This document shows, in pieces, positions 1 through 6,103 of a DNA stretch of 6,252 bases. Both the position numbers and the translations under genes were made by a program. This DNA comes from Rubrivivax sp. (GTDB lineage: Bacteria > Pseudomonadota > Gammaproteobacteria > Burkholderiales > Burkholderiaceae): assembly GCA_004211235.1 (NCBI GenBank), contig SEEY01000243.1:1-6252 (forward strand), in the 5' to 3' direction. The notes below the pieces were generated by a model. The model did no database searches, had not been told where the DNA came from, and saw only the letters and a list, made by a program, of their open reading frames with translations. How positions within the stretch are numbered: position 1 is the first letter of the stretch; every line of letters starts with the position of its first letter.

Positions 1-472
1 GCACGGACAGGTCCTTCTCGGCCTTCTGGCCCAGGTGCATCAGCAGCGTGGCGTCGCCGCCGTCGTCCAGGATCATGTTCGGGCCTTCGCCCGGCTGGCC
101 CTTGTCGGCGAATTCGAAGATGCGGTGGGTGTAGTCCCAGTAGTCTTCCAGCGTCTCGCCCTTGTAGGCGAACACCGGCGTGCCAACGGCGGCCAGCGCG
201 GCGGCGGCGTGGTCCTGCGTCGAGAAGATGTTGCAGGACGCCCAGCGCACTTCGGCGCCCAGGGCCTGCAGCGTCTCGACCAGCACGGCCGTCTGGATGG
301 TCATGTGCAGCGAGCCGGTGACGCGGGCGCCCTTGAGCGGCTGGCTGGCGGCGTATTCCTTGCGGATGGCCATCAGCGCCGGCATCTCGTGCTCGGCGAT
401 CTTGATCTCTTTGCGGCCCCAGTCGGCGAGCGACAGATCCTTGACGATGTTGTTCGGAAGATTGGCAGTCAT
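1..472 (-). CDS. ahcY: Adenosylhomocysteinase, N-terminal part (cut by left window edge)
   Basis: S-adenosylhomocysteine hydrolase splits SAH reversibly into adenosine and homocysteine in the cytoplasm, using tightly bound NAD+. This removes a product inhibitor of methyltransferases and feeds the methionine cycle. I translated the minus strand from the ATG at 472-470 and read 157 residues before the edge; the stop and the NAD-binding half are outside. Family hallmarks are clear: [20 protein letters not shown] near residues 15-34, [16 protein letters not shown] at 53-68 (with the substrate-binding His57 and Thr59), [14 protein letters not shown] at 79-92, and DDGGDATLL at 136-144 with the catalytic Asp region. 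The start is supported by AAGGAG at 484-479, six bases upstream. A SAH riboswitch precedes it at 565-631, which independently supports the identity. Nothing is broken in the visible part. Confidence 0.97.
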   Translation of the reverse strand, partial: MTANLPNNIVKDLSLADWGRKEIKIAEHEMPALMAIRKEYAASQPLKGARVTGSLHMTIQTAVLVETLQALGAEVRWASCNIFSTQDHAAAALAAVGTPVFAYKGETLEDYWDYTHRIFEFADKGQPGEGPNMILDDGGDATLLMHLGQKAEKDLSV

Positions 473-478
473 TGCAGG

Positions 479-484
479 CTCCTT
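479..484 (-). promoter_or_regulatory. Ribosome binding site of ahcY
   Basis: AAGGAG lies six bases before the ahcY ATG. It matters more than usual because its GAG and the following CCTG (481-475) are exactly complementary to CAGGCTC inside the SAH aptamer (597-591), so the site could be hidden when the aptamer is not folded around its ligand. Confidence 0.8.
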
Positions 485-564
485 CAAGCGAATGAAGCCG
501 CTGGTGACGTGCGAGGGATGCGAGGGGAAAGCATGTCCTCACCCAGGCACGGTCGGCCAGCGGG

Positions 565-631
565 TGAGCGCAGTTGCAAGAAGATTTTCCGAGCCTGGCC
601 TCATGTGCTGAGGTTGCAACGCTCCTCGGAA
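565..631 (-). promoter_or_regulatory. SAH riboswitch aptamer in the ahcY leader
   Basis: The minus-strand leader of ahcY contains the conserved SAH riboswitch layout. Stem P1 is TTCCGAG (631-625) with CTCGGAA (593-587), seven perfect pairs. It is followed by the conserved GAGCG..TGCAA segment (624-614). P2 is CCTCA (613-609) with TGAGG (603-599) around a five-base GCACA loop. Then comes the conserved CCAGG (598-594) running into the 3' strand of P1. After a short linker, GCGCTCA (571-565) supplies the pseudoknot strand: CGCTC (570-566) pairs with GAGCG (624-620), extended by one wobble. Known members bind SAH, discriminate strongly against SAM, and raise expression of ahcY when SAH builds up. 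The aptamer ends 92 bases before the start codon, and its 5' end is only 22 bases past the stop of the preceding AraC gene. The identification comes from recalled consensus and hand folding, not a covariance-model search. Confidence 0.93.
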
Positions 632-638
632 GCCAGCC

Positions 639-644
639 ATTCTA
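639..644 (-). promoter_or_regulatory. Candidate -10 box for the riboswitch-ahcY transcript
   Basis: TAGAAT (644-639) matches five of six bases of the sigma-70 -10 consensus. It sits seven bases before the first base of riboswitch stem P1, so transcription would begin right at the aptamer. I see no good -35 hexamer at 16-18 bases spacing; that position would fall inside the last codons of the upstream AraC gene. The position relative to the aptamer is the main support. Confidence 0.5.
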
Positions 645-652
645 GGCGCGAG

Positions 653-1552
653 TCAGGCCGCGGCGGTGCGCAGAAGTGCGACGTCTTCACGCGGCGGCGC
701 GCCGAAGAGGCGCCGGTACTCGCGGCTGAACTGGGACGGGCTCTCGTAGCCCACGCGATGGGCGGCGCTCGCAGCGTCCAGGCCGTCGCCGAGCATCAGC
801 CGGCGCGCATGCTGCAGCCGCAGCGTCTTCTGGAACTGCAGCGGCGACAGCGCGGTGAGCTGCTTGAAGCGCAGGTGCAGCGTCGACGGGCTCATGTGCG
901 CCAGCGCGGCCAGCTCGTCGATGGACAGCGGCTCCGCGAAGCGGCGCGTCAGCTGCTCGATGACGCGATTGAGCCGGCGCGCCATGCCGTCGCCCTGGGC
1001 CAGCGCGCGCAGCCTCGGGCCCAGCGGCCCGGTCAGCACGCGGTAGAGGATCTCGCGCTGCAGCAGCGGCGCGAGCGTCTTCAGGTCCTGCGGTTCGTCC
1101 AGCAAGCGCAGCAGGCGCAACGCCGCATCCAGCAGCGGGGCGGTCACGGGCGCGACCTGCAGGCCGGCGTCCCCGTCGGTGGCCGGCGCGCCGCCATCGA
1201 GCAGCAGGTCGGCCAGCGCCTGCGTTTCGCAGGACAGGCGCAGGCAGACATAGGGCTTGTCGGCGCTGGCTTCGAGGACGCGGCCGCGCGGCAGCGTCGT
1301 CACCGGCACGAGCAGGCATTGCAGTGCGTCGTAGTGCACGACGCGATCGCCGATCTGTGCCTGCTTGCGCCCCTGCAGCACCAGCACCAGGCCGGGCTCG
1401 TAGATGGCTGGCACGGGTTGGGCGGGCGCACTGGCGCGGATCAGGCGCAGCCAGGGCAGCGCGGTCGGGTGCAGGCCGTCGCCGGGCGCGCGGGCGAGGG
1501 CCAGGGCGACGGTGCGCTCGCGCAGGGCCTGGAGGTCGTCATCGTTCGGCAT
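653..1552 (-). CDS. AraC-family transcriptional regulator with AraC_N domain (YqhC-like)
   Basis: A 299-residue cytoplasmic DNA-binding regulator. Residues about 25-180 match the AraC_N (cupin-like) sensor domain, with typical stretches [20 protein letters not shown] (50-69) and [19 protein letters not shown] (163-181). The C-terminal 100 residues hold two helix-turn-helix units: [20 protein letters not shown] (209-228), then [20 protein letters not shown] (259-278) followed by the characteristic YRRLFGAPP ending. E. coli YqhC has this architecture, responds to reactive aldehydes and activates neighbouring reductase genes. Here an aldo/keto reductase is transcribed divergently, so a similar local role is inferred. 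I chose the ATG at 1552-1550. The frame stays open to an ATG at 1693, but that start would leave only 17 bases before the divergent gene, and the extra residues are not family-like. No strong ribosome binding site precedes the chosen start. The inducer cannot be read from sequence. Confidence 0.92.
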   Translation of the reverse strand: MPNDDDLQALRERTVALALARAPGDGLHPTALPWLRLIRASAPAQPVPAIYEPGLVLVLQGRKQAQIGDRVVHYDALQCLLVPVTTLPRGRVLEASADKPYVCLRLSCETQALADLLLDGGAPATDGDAGLQVAPVTAPLLDAALRLLRLLDEPQDLKTLAPLLQREILYRVLTGPLGPRLRALAQGDGMARRLNRVIEQLTRRFAEPLSIDELAALAHMSPSTLHLRFKQLTALSPLQFQKTLRLQHARRLMLGDGLDAASAAHRVGYESPSQFSREYRRLFGAPPREDVALLRTAAA

Positions 1553-1613
1553 GGCGGAGATTGTGCAAAGCCTTGCGCCGCTCCGGCGGTGCCGCGAGCG
1601 CTGTCCCGGAGGA

Positions 1614-1631
1614 TCGGGCAAGCATGCCCGA
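1614..1631. promoter_or_regulatory. Inverted repeat, candidate operator between regulator and reductase
   Basis: TCGGGCA (1614-1620) and TGCCCGA (1625-1631) are perfect seven-base arms around a four-base AGCA spacer, in the 158-base region between the divergent araC-type and aldo/keto reductase genes. This is the most symmetrical element in the region. AraC proteins more often bind direct half-sites, so the assignment as their operator is only an inference from position. The surrounding stretch 1553-1710 must hold both promoters, but I see no convincing -35/-10 pair in either direction. Confidence 0.35.
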
Positions 1632-1710
1632 GCTTTGTGCTGGGTGGCTCGCTGCCGGTTTCCTAAGCTCTCGACATCCCGCCGATGATTCACTCAAGAA
1701 GGAGCACCGC

Positions 1711-2712
1711 ATGACACCCACCCACCTCCCTCACCGCCGCCTGGGCAGCCAGGGCCCCGATGTCTCGGCCCTCGGCCTGGGCTGCATGGGCATGTCCGAC
1801 TTCTACGGCCCGGCCGACGACGCCCGGTCCCAGGCCGTGCTCCACCATGCGCTGGACATCGGCATCAACTTCCTCGACACGGCCGACATGTACGGCATCG
1901 GCGCCAACGAGCGCTTGCTGTCGTCACTGCTGGCGGTACGCCGCGCCGAGGTGGTGATCGCCACCAAGTTCGGCCATGTGCGCACGCCTGACGGCGCGGT
2001 CACCCGCATCGACGGCAGCCCGGCCTATGTGCGCCAGGCCTGCGATGCCAGCCTGCAGCGCCTGGGCGTGGACCACATCGATCTCTACTACCAGCACCGC
2101 GTCGACAAGACCGTGCCGATCGAGGAGACCGTCGGCGCGATGGCGGAGCTGGTCAAGGCCGGCAAGGTGCGGCACCTGGGCCTGTCGGAAGCCTCGGCCG
2201 CCACCATCCACCGTGCACACGCCGTGCACCCGATTGCCGCGGTGCAGACCGAGTACTCGATGTGGAGCCGCGACGTCGAGGCCGAGGTGCTGCCCACCTG
2301 CCGCGAGCTCGGCATCGCGCTCGTGCCCTACAGCCCGCTCGGCCGCGGCTTCCTGACCGGCGCGATCCGCTCCGCCGAGCAGCTGGCGCCGGACGACCGC
2401 CGCCGCATCCATCCGCGCTTCCAGGGCGACAACCTGGATCACAACCTGGCGCTGGCCGACGCGCTGGCCGCACTCGCCGAGGAATGGAGCTACACGCCGG
2501 CCCAGCTCGCGCTGGCCTGGCTGCTCAGCCAGGGCGACGACATCGTGCCCATCCCCGGCACGCGCAGCATCGCCCGGCTGGACGAGAACGCCCGCGCCGC
2601 CCACATCCATTTCGACGCGGGGCGCCGCGCGCGCATCGACGCACTGCTGGCCGCCCACGCCGTGGCCGGCACGCGCTACCCGGCCGCGCAGATGGCGGCG
2701 GTCAACGTCTAG
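1711..2712 (+). CDS. Aldo/keto reductase (NADPH-dependent)
   Basis: A 333-residue cytosolic oxidoreductase of the aldo/keto reductase superfamily (PF00248), which reduces aldehydes or ketones to alcohols with NADPH. The full (beta/alpha)8 barrel length is present. The opening [21 protein letters not shown] (9-29) with FYG is typical of the Tas/YakC-like (AKR13-type) branch. The catalytic tetrad is complete: Asp56 and Tyr61 in FLDTADMYG, Lys86 in ATKFG, His129 in YYQHR. The substrate/cofactor signature [11 protein letters not shown] is at 207-217, and the phosphate-binding C-terminal segment [16 protein letters not shown] is at 281-296. The start is supported by AAGAAGGAG at 1696-1704, six bases upstream. 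It is divergent from the AraC regulator, its likely controller, and its stop TAG (2710-2712) overlaps the stop of the converging transporter. The physiological substrate is unknown; detoxification of reactive carbonyls is a guess from the regulator family. Confidence 0.95.
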   Translation: MTPTHLPHRRLGSQGPDVSALGLGCMGMSDFYGPADDARSQAVLHHALDIGINFLDTADMYGIGANERLLSSLLAVRRAEVVIATKFGHVRTPDGAVTRIDGSPAYVRQACDASLQRLGVDHIDLYYQHRVDKTVPIEETVGAMAELVKAGKVRHLGLSEASAATIHRAHAVHPIAAVQTEYSMWSRDVEAEVLPTCRELGIALVPYSPLGRGFLTGAIRSAEQLAPDDRRRIHPRFQGDNLDHNLALADALAALAEEWSYTPAQLALAWLLSQGDDIVPIPGTRSIARLDENARAAHIHFDAGRRARIDALLAAHAVAGTRYPAAQMAAVNV

Positions 2713-3941
2713 ACCGGTGTGCTGGCCGCGCTGCGGTAGGCCCAGAAGCGCGGCAGGCAGAAGCCCGTGGCGATGACGCCGAGCAGGCAGATCACGCCGC
2801 CGATCCAGATGGCCGGCGCCACGCCCCAGGCGTCGGCCATGAAGCCGGCCCGCGCGTTGCCGACGAGCGGGCCGGTCAGGTAGCTGATCATCTCGATGCC
2901 GGCGAGCCGGCCGCGCAGGGTGTTCGGGATGGTCTCGTTCCAGATCGTGCCGCGGAACACGCCGCTGACCATGTCCGCCGCGCCCGCCACGGCGAGGCAT
3001 ACGAGGCCGAGCAGCAGGCTCGGCGCAAAGCCCAGCGCGACGATGCCCAGTGCCCACACTGCCGCCGCGATGACCACCGCCCGGCCATGCCGCGTGACCT
3101 TGCCCGTCCAGCCGCTGAACAGGCCGATGGCCAGCGCACCCACGGACATGGCGGACAGCAGCCAGCCGACCGACTCGGTGCGCCCGTCCGCCGCCGCCAT
3201 GGCCGGGAACAGCGCCACCGGGAAGGCAAACGCCATCGCGACGATGTCGACGAGGTAGGTGCCCATCAGCACCGGCCTCGCCCAGGCAAAGCGCAGGCCC
3301 TCTGCCAGGTCGGCCAGCAGGTGGGGGCGCTCGCCCGGCGCGTCCACGTGGCCGATGGCCGCGCTGGGGATGCGGGCGATGAAAACCAGCGCGGCCATGA
3401 AGGTCACGAAGTCGAAGACATAGGCGCCGACGGCACCCCATTTGGCCAGCAGCAGCCCGGCCAGCGCCGGCCCGGCCACCATGCCCACCGTGCCGCGCAC
3501 CGAGGACAGCGCCGCCACGGCCGCGTACTCCTCGGGCCGCGCCAGCTTCTGCGTCAGGGCCTCCAAAGCCGGGCGGTGAAAGCCGCTGGCGCCCTGCAGC
3601 ACCGCCACCAGCGCGTAGATGGCCGGCACGCCCGGCGCCGCGCTGAGGGCGTTCAGCAGCAGGCCGGCCAGGCACAGGGCCATCACCGCCTCGGAGCCGA
3701 TCAGCAGCCGCTTGCGGTCGACGCGGTCCGCCACCGCGCCGCCCAGCAGGCCGCAGGCCACCACCGGGACCAGCTGCACCAGCCCGAGCAGGCCCACCTG
3801 TGCGTTCGAATGCGTCAGCTCATACAGCTGCCAGGGCACCGCCACATAGCTGACCATGGTGCCCAGGCCGGAGATGAACTGGCTGGCGAAGAGGCGGCGG
3901 AAGGCCGTGTTGCGGCGCAGGGGGCCGATGTCGAGAAGCAT
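2709..3941 (-). CDS. MFS transporter, EntS/MFS_3-like exporter
   Basis: A 410-residue inner-membrane protein of the major facilitator superfamily with roughly twelve hydrophobic segments, the usual length. The cytoplasmic-loop motif A between helices 2 and 3 reads [14 protein letters not shown] (67-80); a weaker second copy is [15 protein letters not shown] (276-290). [19 protein letters not shown] (124-142) and [17 protein letters not shown] (335-351) are typical of the MFS_3 branch that includes the enterobactin exporter EntS and many proton-driven drug or siderophore exporters. The substrate cannot be assigned; no siderophore synthesis gene is visible. I chose the ATG at 3941-3939 because the next residues, [20 protein letters not shown], look like a family N terminus. 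No Shine-Dalgarno sequence precedes it. The frame is open upstream to 4109, but that part translates a tandem repeat and overlaps the next gene. The stop overlaps that of the converging reductase. Confidence 0.92.
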   Translation of the reverse strand: MLLDIGPLRRNTAFRRLFASQFISGLGTMVSYVAVPWQLYELTHSNAQVGLLGLVQLVPVVACGLLGGAVADRVDRKRLLIGSEAVMALCLAGLLLNALSAAPGVPAIYALVAVLQGASGFHRPALEALTQKLARPEEYAAVAALSSVRGTVGMVAGPALAGLLLAKWGAVGAYVFDFVTFMAALVFIARIPSAAIGHVDAPGERPHLLADLAEGLRFAWARPVLMGTYLVDIVAMAFAFPVALFPAMAAADGRTESVGWLLSAMSVGALAIGLFSGWTGKVTRHGRAVVIAAAVWALGIVALGFAPSLLLGLVCLAVAGAADMVSGVFRGTIWNETIPNTLRGRLAGIEMISYLTGPLVGNARAGFMADAWGVAPAIWIGGVICLLGVIATGFCLPRFWAYRSAASTPV

Positions 3942-3984
3942 GCGGTGGGGAAGGTCAGAAGAGCGGGTTCGAAGTGGAATGGTC

Positions 3985-4025
3985 CCGGCCACGTCCGGCC
4001 ACGTCCGGCCACGTCCGGCCACGTC
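3985..4025. repeat. Tandem 10-bp repeat, 4.1 copies, in the transporter leader
   Basis: The unit CCGGCCACGT occurs four times without a mismatch at 3985, 3995, 4005 and 4015, with one more base (C4025) of a fifth copy. It lies in the 130-base gap between the RibD-like gene and the MFS gene, starting 43 bases upstream of the MFS start codon. The period is not a multiple of three, which fits non-coding DNA, and is close to one turn of the helix. It could be a stack of binding sites on one face of the DNA or a simple slippage-prone repeat; the sequence alone does not decide. Confidence 0.95.
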
Positions 4026-4030
4026 AGGCT

Positions 4031-4061
4031 CCTGCCGCCTTCGGCCTCGCCTGGCGGCAGG
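4031..4061 (-). terminator. GC-rich hairpin after the RibD-like gene (possible terminator or leader structure)
   Basis: CCTGCCGCC (4031-4039) and GGCGGCAGG (4053-4061) are perfect nine-base arms around a 13-base loop. On the minus strand the hairpin begins ten bases after the TGA of the RibD-like gene (4074-4072) and precedes the tandem repeats and the MFS gene. No run of T follows the stem on either strand, so a canonical intrinsic terminator is not shown. It may instead stabilise the 3' end of the upstream message or pause polymerase. Confidence 0.4.
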
Positions 4062-4071
4062 CCTCCAGGCG

Positions 4072-4629
4072 TCAGCGCGCGCGGCGGTAGTGCATGGCGA
4101 CCGCGCCATTTCGCAGCGGCTGCGACGAGATCAGCTCGAGCCGCCGCGTGGCGGGCAGCCCGCTTTCGTGGAGCGTGGGGCCGTGGCCGGCGATCCTGGG
4201 ATGCACCAGAAACCGGTATTCATCGATCAGATCCAGCCGGTCGAGTTCCGCGGCGAGCTTGCCGCTGCCCAGCAGCACGCCGGCCGGTGTCGCGTCCTTG
4301 AGCTGCTGCACGGCTGCGTGCAGGTCGCCGGTGAGGTGGTGGCTGTGGGTCCAGGGAAAGGCATGCCGTGTCGAGGAGACGACGTACTTTGGCTTGGCCT
4401 CCAGCTTGACCGCCCAGTCGCGCAGGGCCGGCGGCGCCTGCACGTCGCCGCGTGCGACCGCGGGCCAGTAGCTCTCCATCATTTCGTAGGTGACGCGGCC
4501 CCACAGCATCGCGCCACCCTCGTCCAGCAGCCGGGTGAAGAAGGCGTGCGTCTCGTCGTCGGCGATGCCTTCCTGGTGGTCGATGCAGCCGTCCAGCGTG
4601 ACATTGATGCTGAAGGTCAGAAGTCCCAT
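4072..4629 (-). CDS. Dihydrofolate reductase family protein (RibD_C domain)
   Basis: A 185-residue protein spanning one RibD C-terminal/dihydrofolate-reductase-like domain (PF01872), the normal length for stand-alone members such as the YwjB/YyaP type. Visible hallmarks are SINVTLDGCID (7-17), MLWGRVTYEMMESYWP (41-56), KYVVSST (81-87), VLLGSGKLAAEL (118-129) as the NADPH phosphate-binding glycine segment, and EYRFLVHPRIAGHGPTL (137-153). Family members are NADPH-dependent reductases, but most stand-alone ones have no proven substrate, so neither riboflavin synthesis nor folate reduction should be assumed. The start is the ATG at 4629-4627 with GGAG at 4638-4635, five bases upstream. The open frame reaches further to 4758, but the added residues are low-complexity and overlap the next gene. 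It lies 55 bases downstream of the 82-residue gene on the same strand and is probably co-transcribed with it. Confidence 0.93.
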   Translation of the reverse strand: MGLLTFSINVTLDGCIDHQEGIADDETHAFFTRLLDEGGAMLWGRVTYEMMESYWPAVARGDVQAPPALRDWAVKLEAKPKYVVSSTRHAFPWTHSHHLTGDLHAAVQQLKDATPAGVLLGSGKLAAELDRLDLIDEYRFLVHPRIAGHGPTLHESGLPATRRLELISSQPLRNGAVAMHYRRAR

Positions 4630-4684
4630 GGTGTCTCCGTGGTCAGGCTGCGGCGCCGGCCGCGCGGCCTTGTCAGCGCATGAA

Positions 4685-4933
4685 TCAGTGCACGAGCGCG
4701 AAGGTGACGTAGCCGTCGCCTTCCTCGGCCAGGTGCTTGATGCCCGACGTGCCGGCACTGAGGCCGATGAACTTGAGCTGCCGCTGCGTTTCCCGCGCGT
4801 GCTTTGCGAGTTCCAGCGCCGCGCTCAGCCGTTCGCTGGCATGGGGCGCCAGATCGGCGTACTGCAGCTCGAGGTTCGCTCCGGCGGTCATGAGCGATTT
4901 GAGGAATGCGGCTTGGAGGGTGTTGCTGTGCAT
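4685..4933 (-). CDS. Small protein of unknown function, 82 residues
   Basis: I do not recognise this protein. The ATG at 4933-4931 has a strong ribosome binding site, AGGAG at 4944-4940, six bases upstream, and the stop TGA is at 4687-4685. The product is soluble-looking with no signal peptide or membrane segment. Residues 5-50 (TLQAAFLKSLMTAGANLELQ and following) look like two amphipathic helices rich in Ala, Leu, Glu and Lys. The C-terminal part contains a glycine-bearing stretch, GLSAGTSGIKHLAEEGDGYV (57-76). It lies 51 bases after the stop of the YcaQ-like gene (4982) and 55 bases before the RibD-like start (4629), all on one strand, so it probably shares a message with them. Codon choice and composition match the neighbours. 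A competing call is a spurious frame in G+C-rich DNA, but the ribosome binding site, the exact fit into the gap and the non-repetitive composition argue for a real gene. Confidence 0.75.
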   Translation of the reverse strand: MHSNTLQAAFLKSLMTAGANLELQYADLAPHASERLSAALELAKHARETQRQLKFIGLSAGTSGIKHLAEEGDGYVTFALVH

Positions 4934-4948
4934 CTGGGTCTCCTACGG

Positions 4949-4972
4949 GGCCGGGGCAGCATAGCCCTGGCC
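4949..4972. repeat. Interrupted inverted repeat between YcaQ-like and 82-residue genes
   Basis: GGCC-g-GGGC (4949-4957) and GCCC-t-GGCC (4964-4972) form nine-base arms with one central mismatch around the loop AGCATA. It fills most of the 48-base gap after the YcaQ-like stop and ends four bases from the ribosome binding site of the small gene. It lacks a T tract, so it is a weak terminator candidate. In RNA it could separate translation or stability of the two cistrons. Confidence 0.4.
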
Positions 4973-4981
4973 GGGAAGGCG

Positions 4982-6094
4982 TCAGCCGGGCTCGACGCCC
5001 AGGAACTCTGCCAACCTGTCGACCTCGCTCTCCAGCGCCGCCTTGAAGCCGGCCTCGCGCGGCGCCCGGCCGGCGACATAGCCGCATTCCACCTGCAGTC
5101 GGCCGCCCTTGACGCCGGCATTCGCCCAGCCGATGACCTGGTCCCGCCAGAGCAGCGGCAGCGCGTAATGCCCGCGCACCCGCCGGGCAGCGGGCGTGTA
5201 GGCCTCGAAGCGATACGCCCAGCCCCAGAGCAGCTCGAAACGGCGGCGATCCCACACCACCGGGTCGAAAGGCGCCAGCAGCCGCACCTGCGCCGGGATG
5301 CGCCAGCCGCGTGCCGAGTCTTCATCGGCGGGCCAGTACCAGTCGACGCCGTCGACCCGTGCATGCGCCAGCCGGGCCTTGGCGCGCTCAAGCGTGGCCT
5401 TGCGCAAGCCTTCCCACTGGTGGGCCGCGTGGAACAGCATGTTGATCAGCTGCGACAGGCTGCCGGCCGGCAGCGGCGCGTACTTCTGGACCAGCACGTC
5501 GGTCATCGCGTCCATCGCCGCCTGGGGGTCGGGGTGCGGCTGCCACTGAGGTGCCAGCCGGTAGACGCGCGTGCCGCTTTCGCGCCGCACCACGTCGAGA
5601 TGGCCGCGGTAGTGCAGGCCGTCGAGCAGTTCGGTGGACAGCCGGCTGTTGCCGCCGAACCAGTTCTTCACCGGGCCGTGGCCCAGCGCGGCATCGACCG
5701 CGGCCGGGTGCGCTTCGCCCAGGCGCTCCACCTCCGCCAGCACGGCCTGCGCCAGCTTCAGGCGCGGCTCGTCCCACACGCGCCTGGCGGAGCGTGGGTG
5801 CATCAGCGCTCGGAGCTCGGGCGTGACGAAGCCGTAGTTGATGAAGAAATCCTCCTGCAGCGGCAGGCGCGGGTAGCGGCGTTCCAGGTCGCCCGCTCGG
5901 TAGCCCTTCACGCGGTGGCGCAGCGTCAGGTCCTGGGCGCGGGCCGGGGCGCGCAGCGGGTCGGCCTGCAGGAAGCCGCCGAGCTGCTGGACGGCCTTCG
6001 CCAGCGTCGTCGGCGTGAACAGGCTGCGCGCGACGGCGTAGCGGCGCAGCGCGCCGAGGTCGGGAATCCGGTCGGACGAGGGCCTCTGAGGCAA
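4982..6094 (-). CDS. YcaQ/AlkX-like winged-helix DNA glycosylase (HTH_42 family)
   Basis: A 370-residue protein of the HTH_42 family (PF06224), which includes E. coli YcaQ (AlkX) and Streptomyces AlkZ, glycosylases that remove bulky alkylated bases and unhook interstrand crosslinks. Numbered from the TTG start, LGGFLQADPLRAPARAQDLTL (38-58) carries the catalytic-loop triad Gln43-Ala-Asp45. As I recall the literature, Q-x-D is the YcaQ-type version, whereas AlkZ has Q-x-Q. Other family stretches are EDFFINYGFV (81-90), KNWFGGNSRLSTELLDGLHY (143-162, winged helix) and LLAPFDPVVWDRRRFELLWG (272-291) followed by YRFEAYTPAARRVRGHYALPLL. The start is inferred: TTG at 6094-6092 has GGAG at 6103-6100, five bases upstream, and fits the family N terminus. 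A GTG at 6142 lacks a binding site, and the ATG at 6184 adds an unlikely Arg/Ala-rich tail and nearly reaches the divergent gene. The stop is TGA at 4984-4982. Confidence 0.9.
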   Translation of the reverse strand: MPQRPSSDRIPDLGALRRYAVARSLFTPTTLAKAVQQLGGFLQADPLRAPARAQDLTLRHRVKGYRAGDLERRYPRLPLQEDFFINYGFVTPELRALMHPRSARRVWDEPRLKLAQAVLAEVERLGEAHPAAVDAALGHGPVKNWFGGNSRLSTELLDGLHYRGHLDVVRRESGTRVYRLAPQWQPHPDPQAAMDAMTDVLVQKYAPLPAGSLSQLINMLFHAAHQWEGLRKATLERAKARLAHARVDGVDWYWPADEDSARGWRIPAQVRLLAPFDPVVWDRRRFELLWGWAYRFEAYTPAARRVRGHYALPLLWRDQVIGWANAGVKGGRLQVECGYVAGRAPREAGFKAALESEVDRLAEFLGVEPG

Positions 6095-6099
6095 GGGAG

Positions 6100-6103
6100 C
6101 TCC
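6100..6103 (-). promoter_or_regulatory. Ribosome binding site supporting a TTG start
   Basis: GGAG at 6103-6100 is followed after five bases by TTG (6094-6092), in frame with the YcaQ-like protein. No ATG occurs in frame until well inside the conserved domain, and neither the upstream GTG (6142) nor the ATG (6184) has a comparable site. This is the main reason for placing the start at TTG. Confidence 0.6.

Noticed and set aside
35..1666. A 543-codon plus-strand open frame across the ahcY and araC region
   Set aside because: It is antisense to two well-recognised genes and to the riboswitch; its product is low-complexity Arg/Gln/Ala-rich, as expected of a frame complementary to G+C-rich coding DNA.
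1924..3675. A 583-codon minus-strand frame over the MFS and reductase genes
   Set aside because: It is a shadow of the MFS gene in another frame and antisense to the reductase; the MFS frame has clear membrane helices and motifs, this one does not.
3985..4025. CRISPR array
   Set aside because: The 10-bp units are contiguous with no spacers, too short, and no cas gene is present.
3942..4109. N-terminal extension of the MFS protein to an ATG at 4109
   Set aside because: The extension translates the tandem repeat, overlaps the RibD-like gene, and does not look like a transporter N terminus or signal; the ATG at 3941 fits the family.
2262..4301. A 679-codon plus-strand open frame across the reductase end and the MFS gene
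   Set aside because: It overlaps three recognised genes in other frames and its translation is Arg/Gly/His-rich with no domain pattern; long stop-free frames are common at this G+C.
653..4933. Defence island or biosynthetic gene cluster
   Set aside because: A regulator, reductase, exporter, RibD-like protein and glycosylase sit together, but there is no synthase, nuclease or toxin gene, and the operon directions break the group; ordinary accessory chromosome content explains it.
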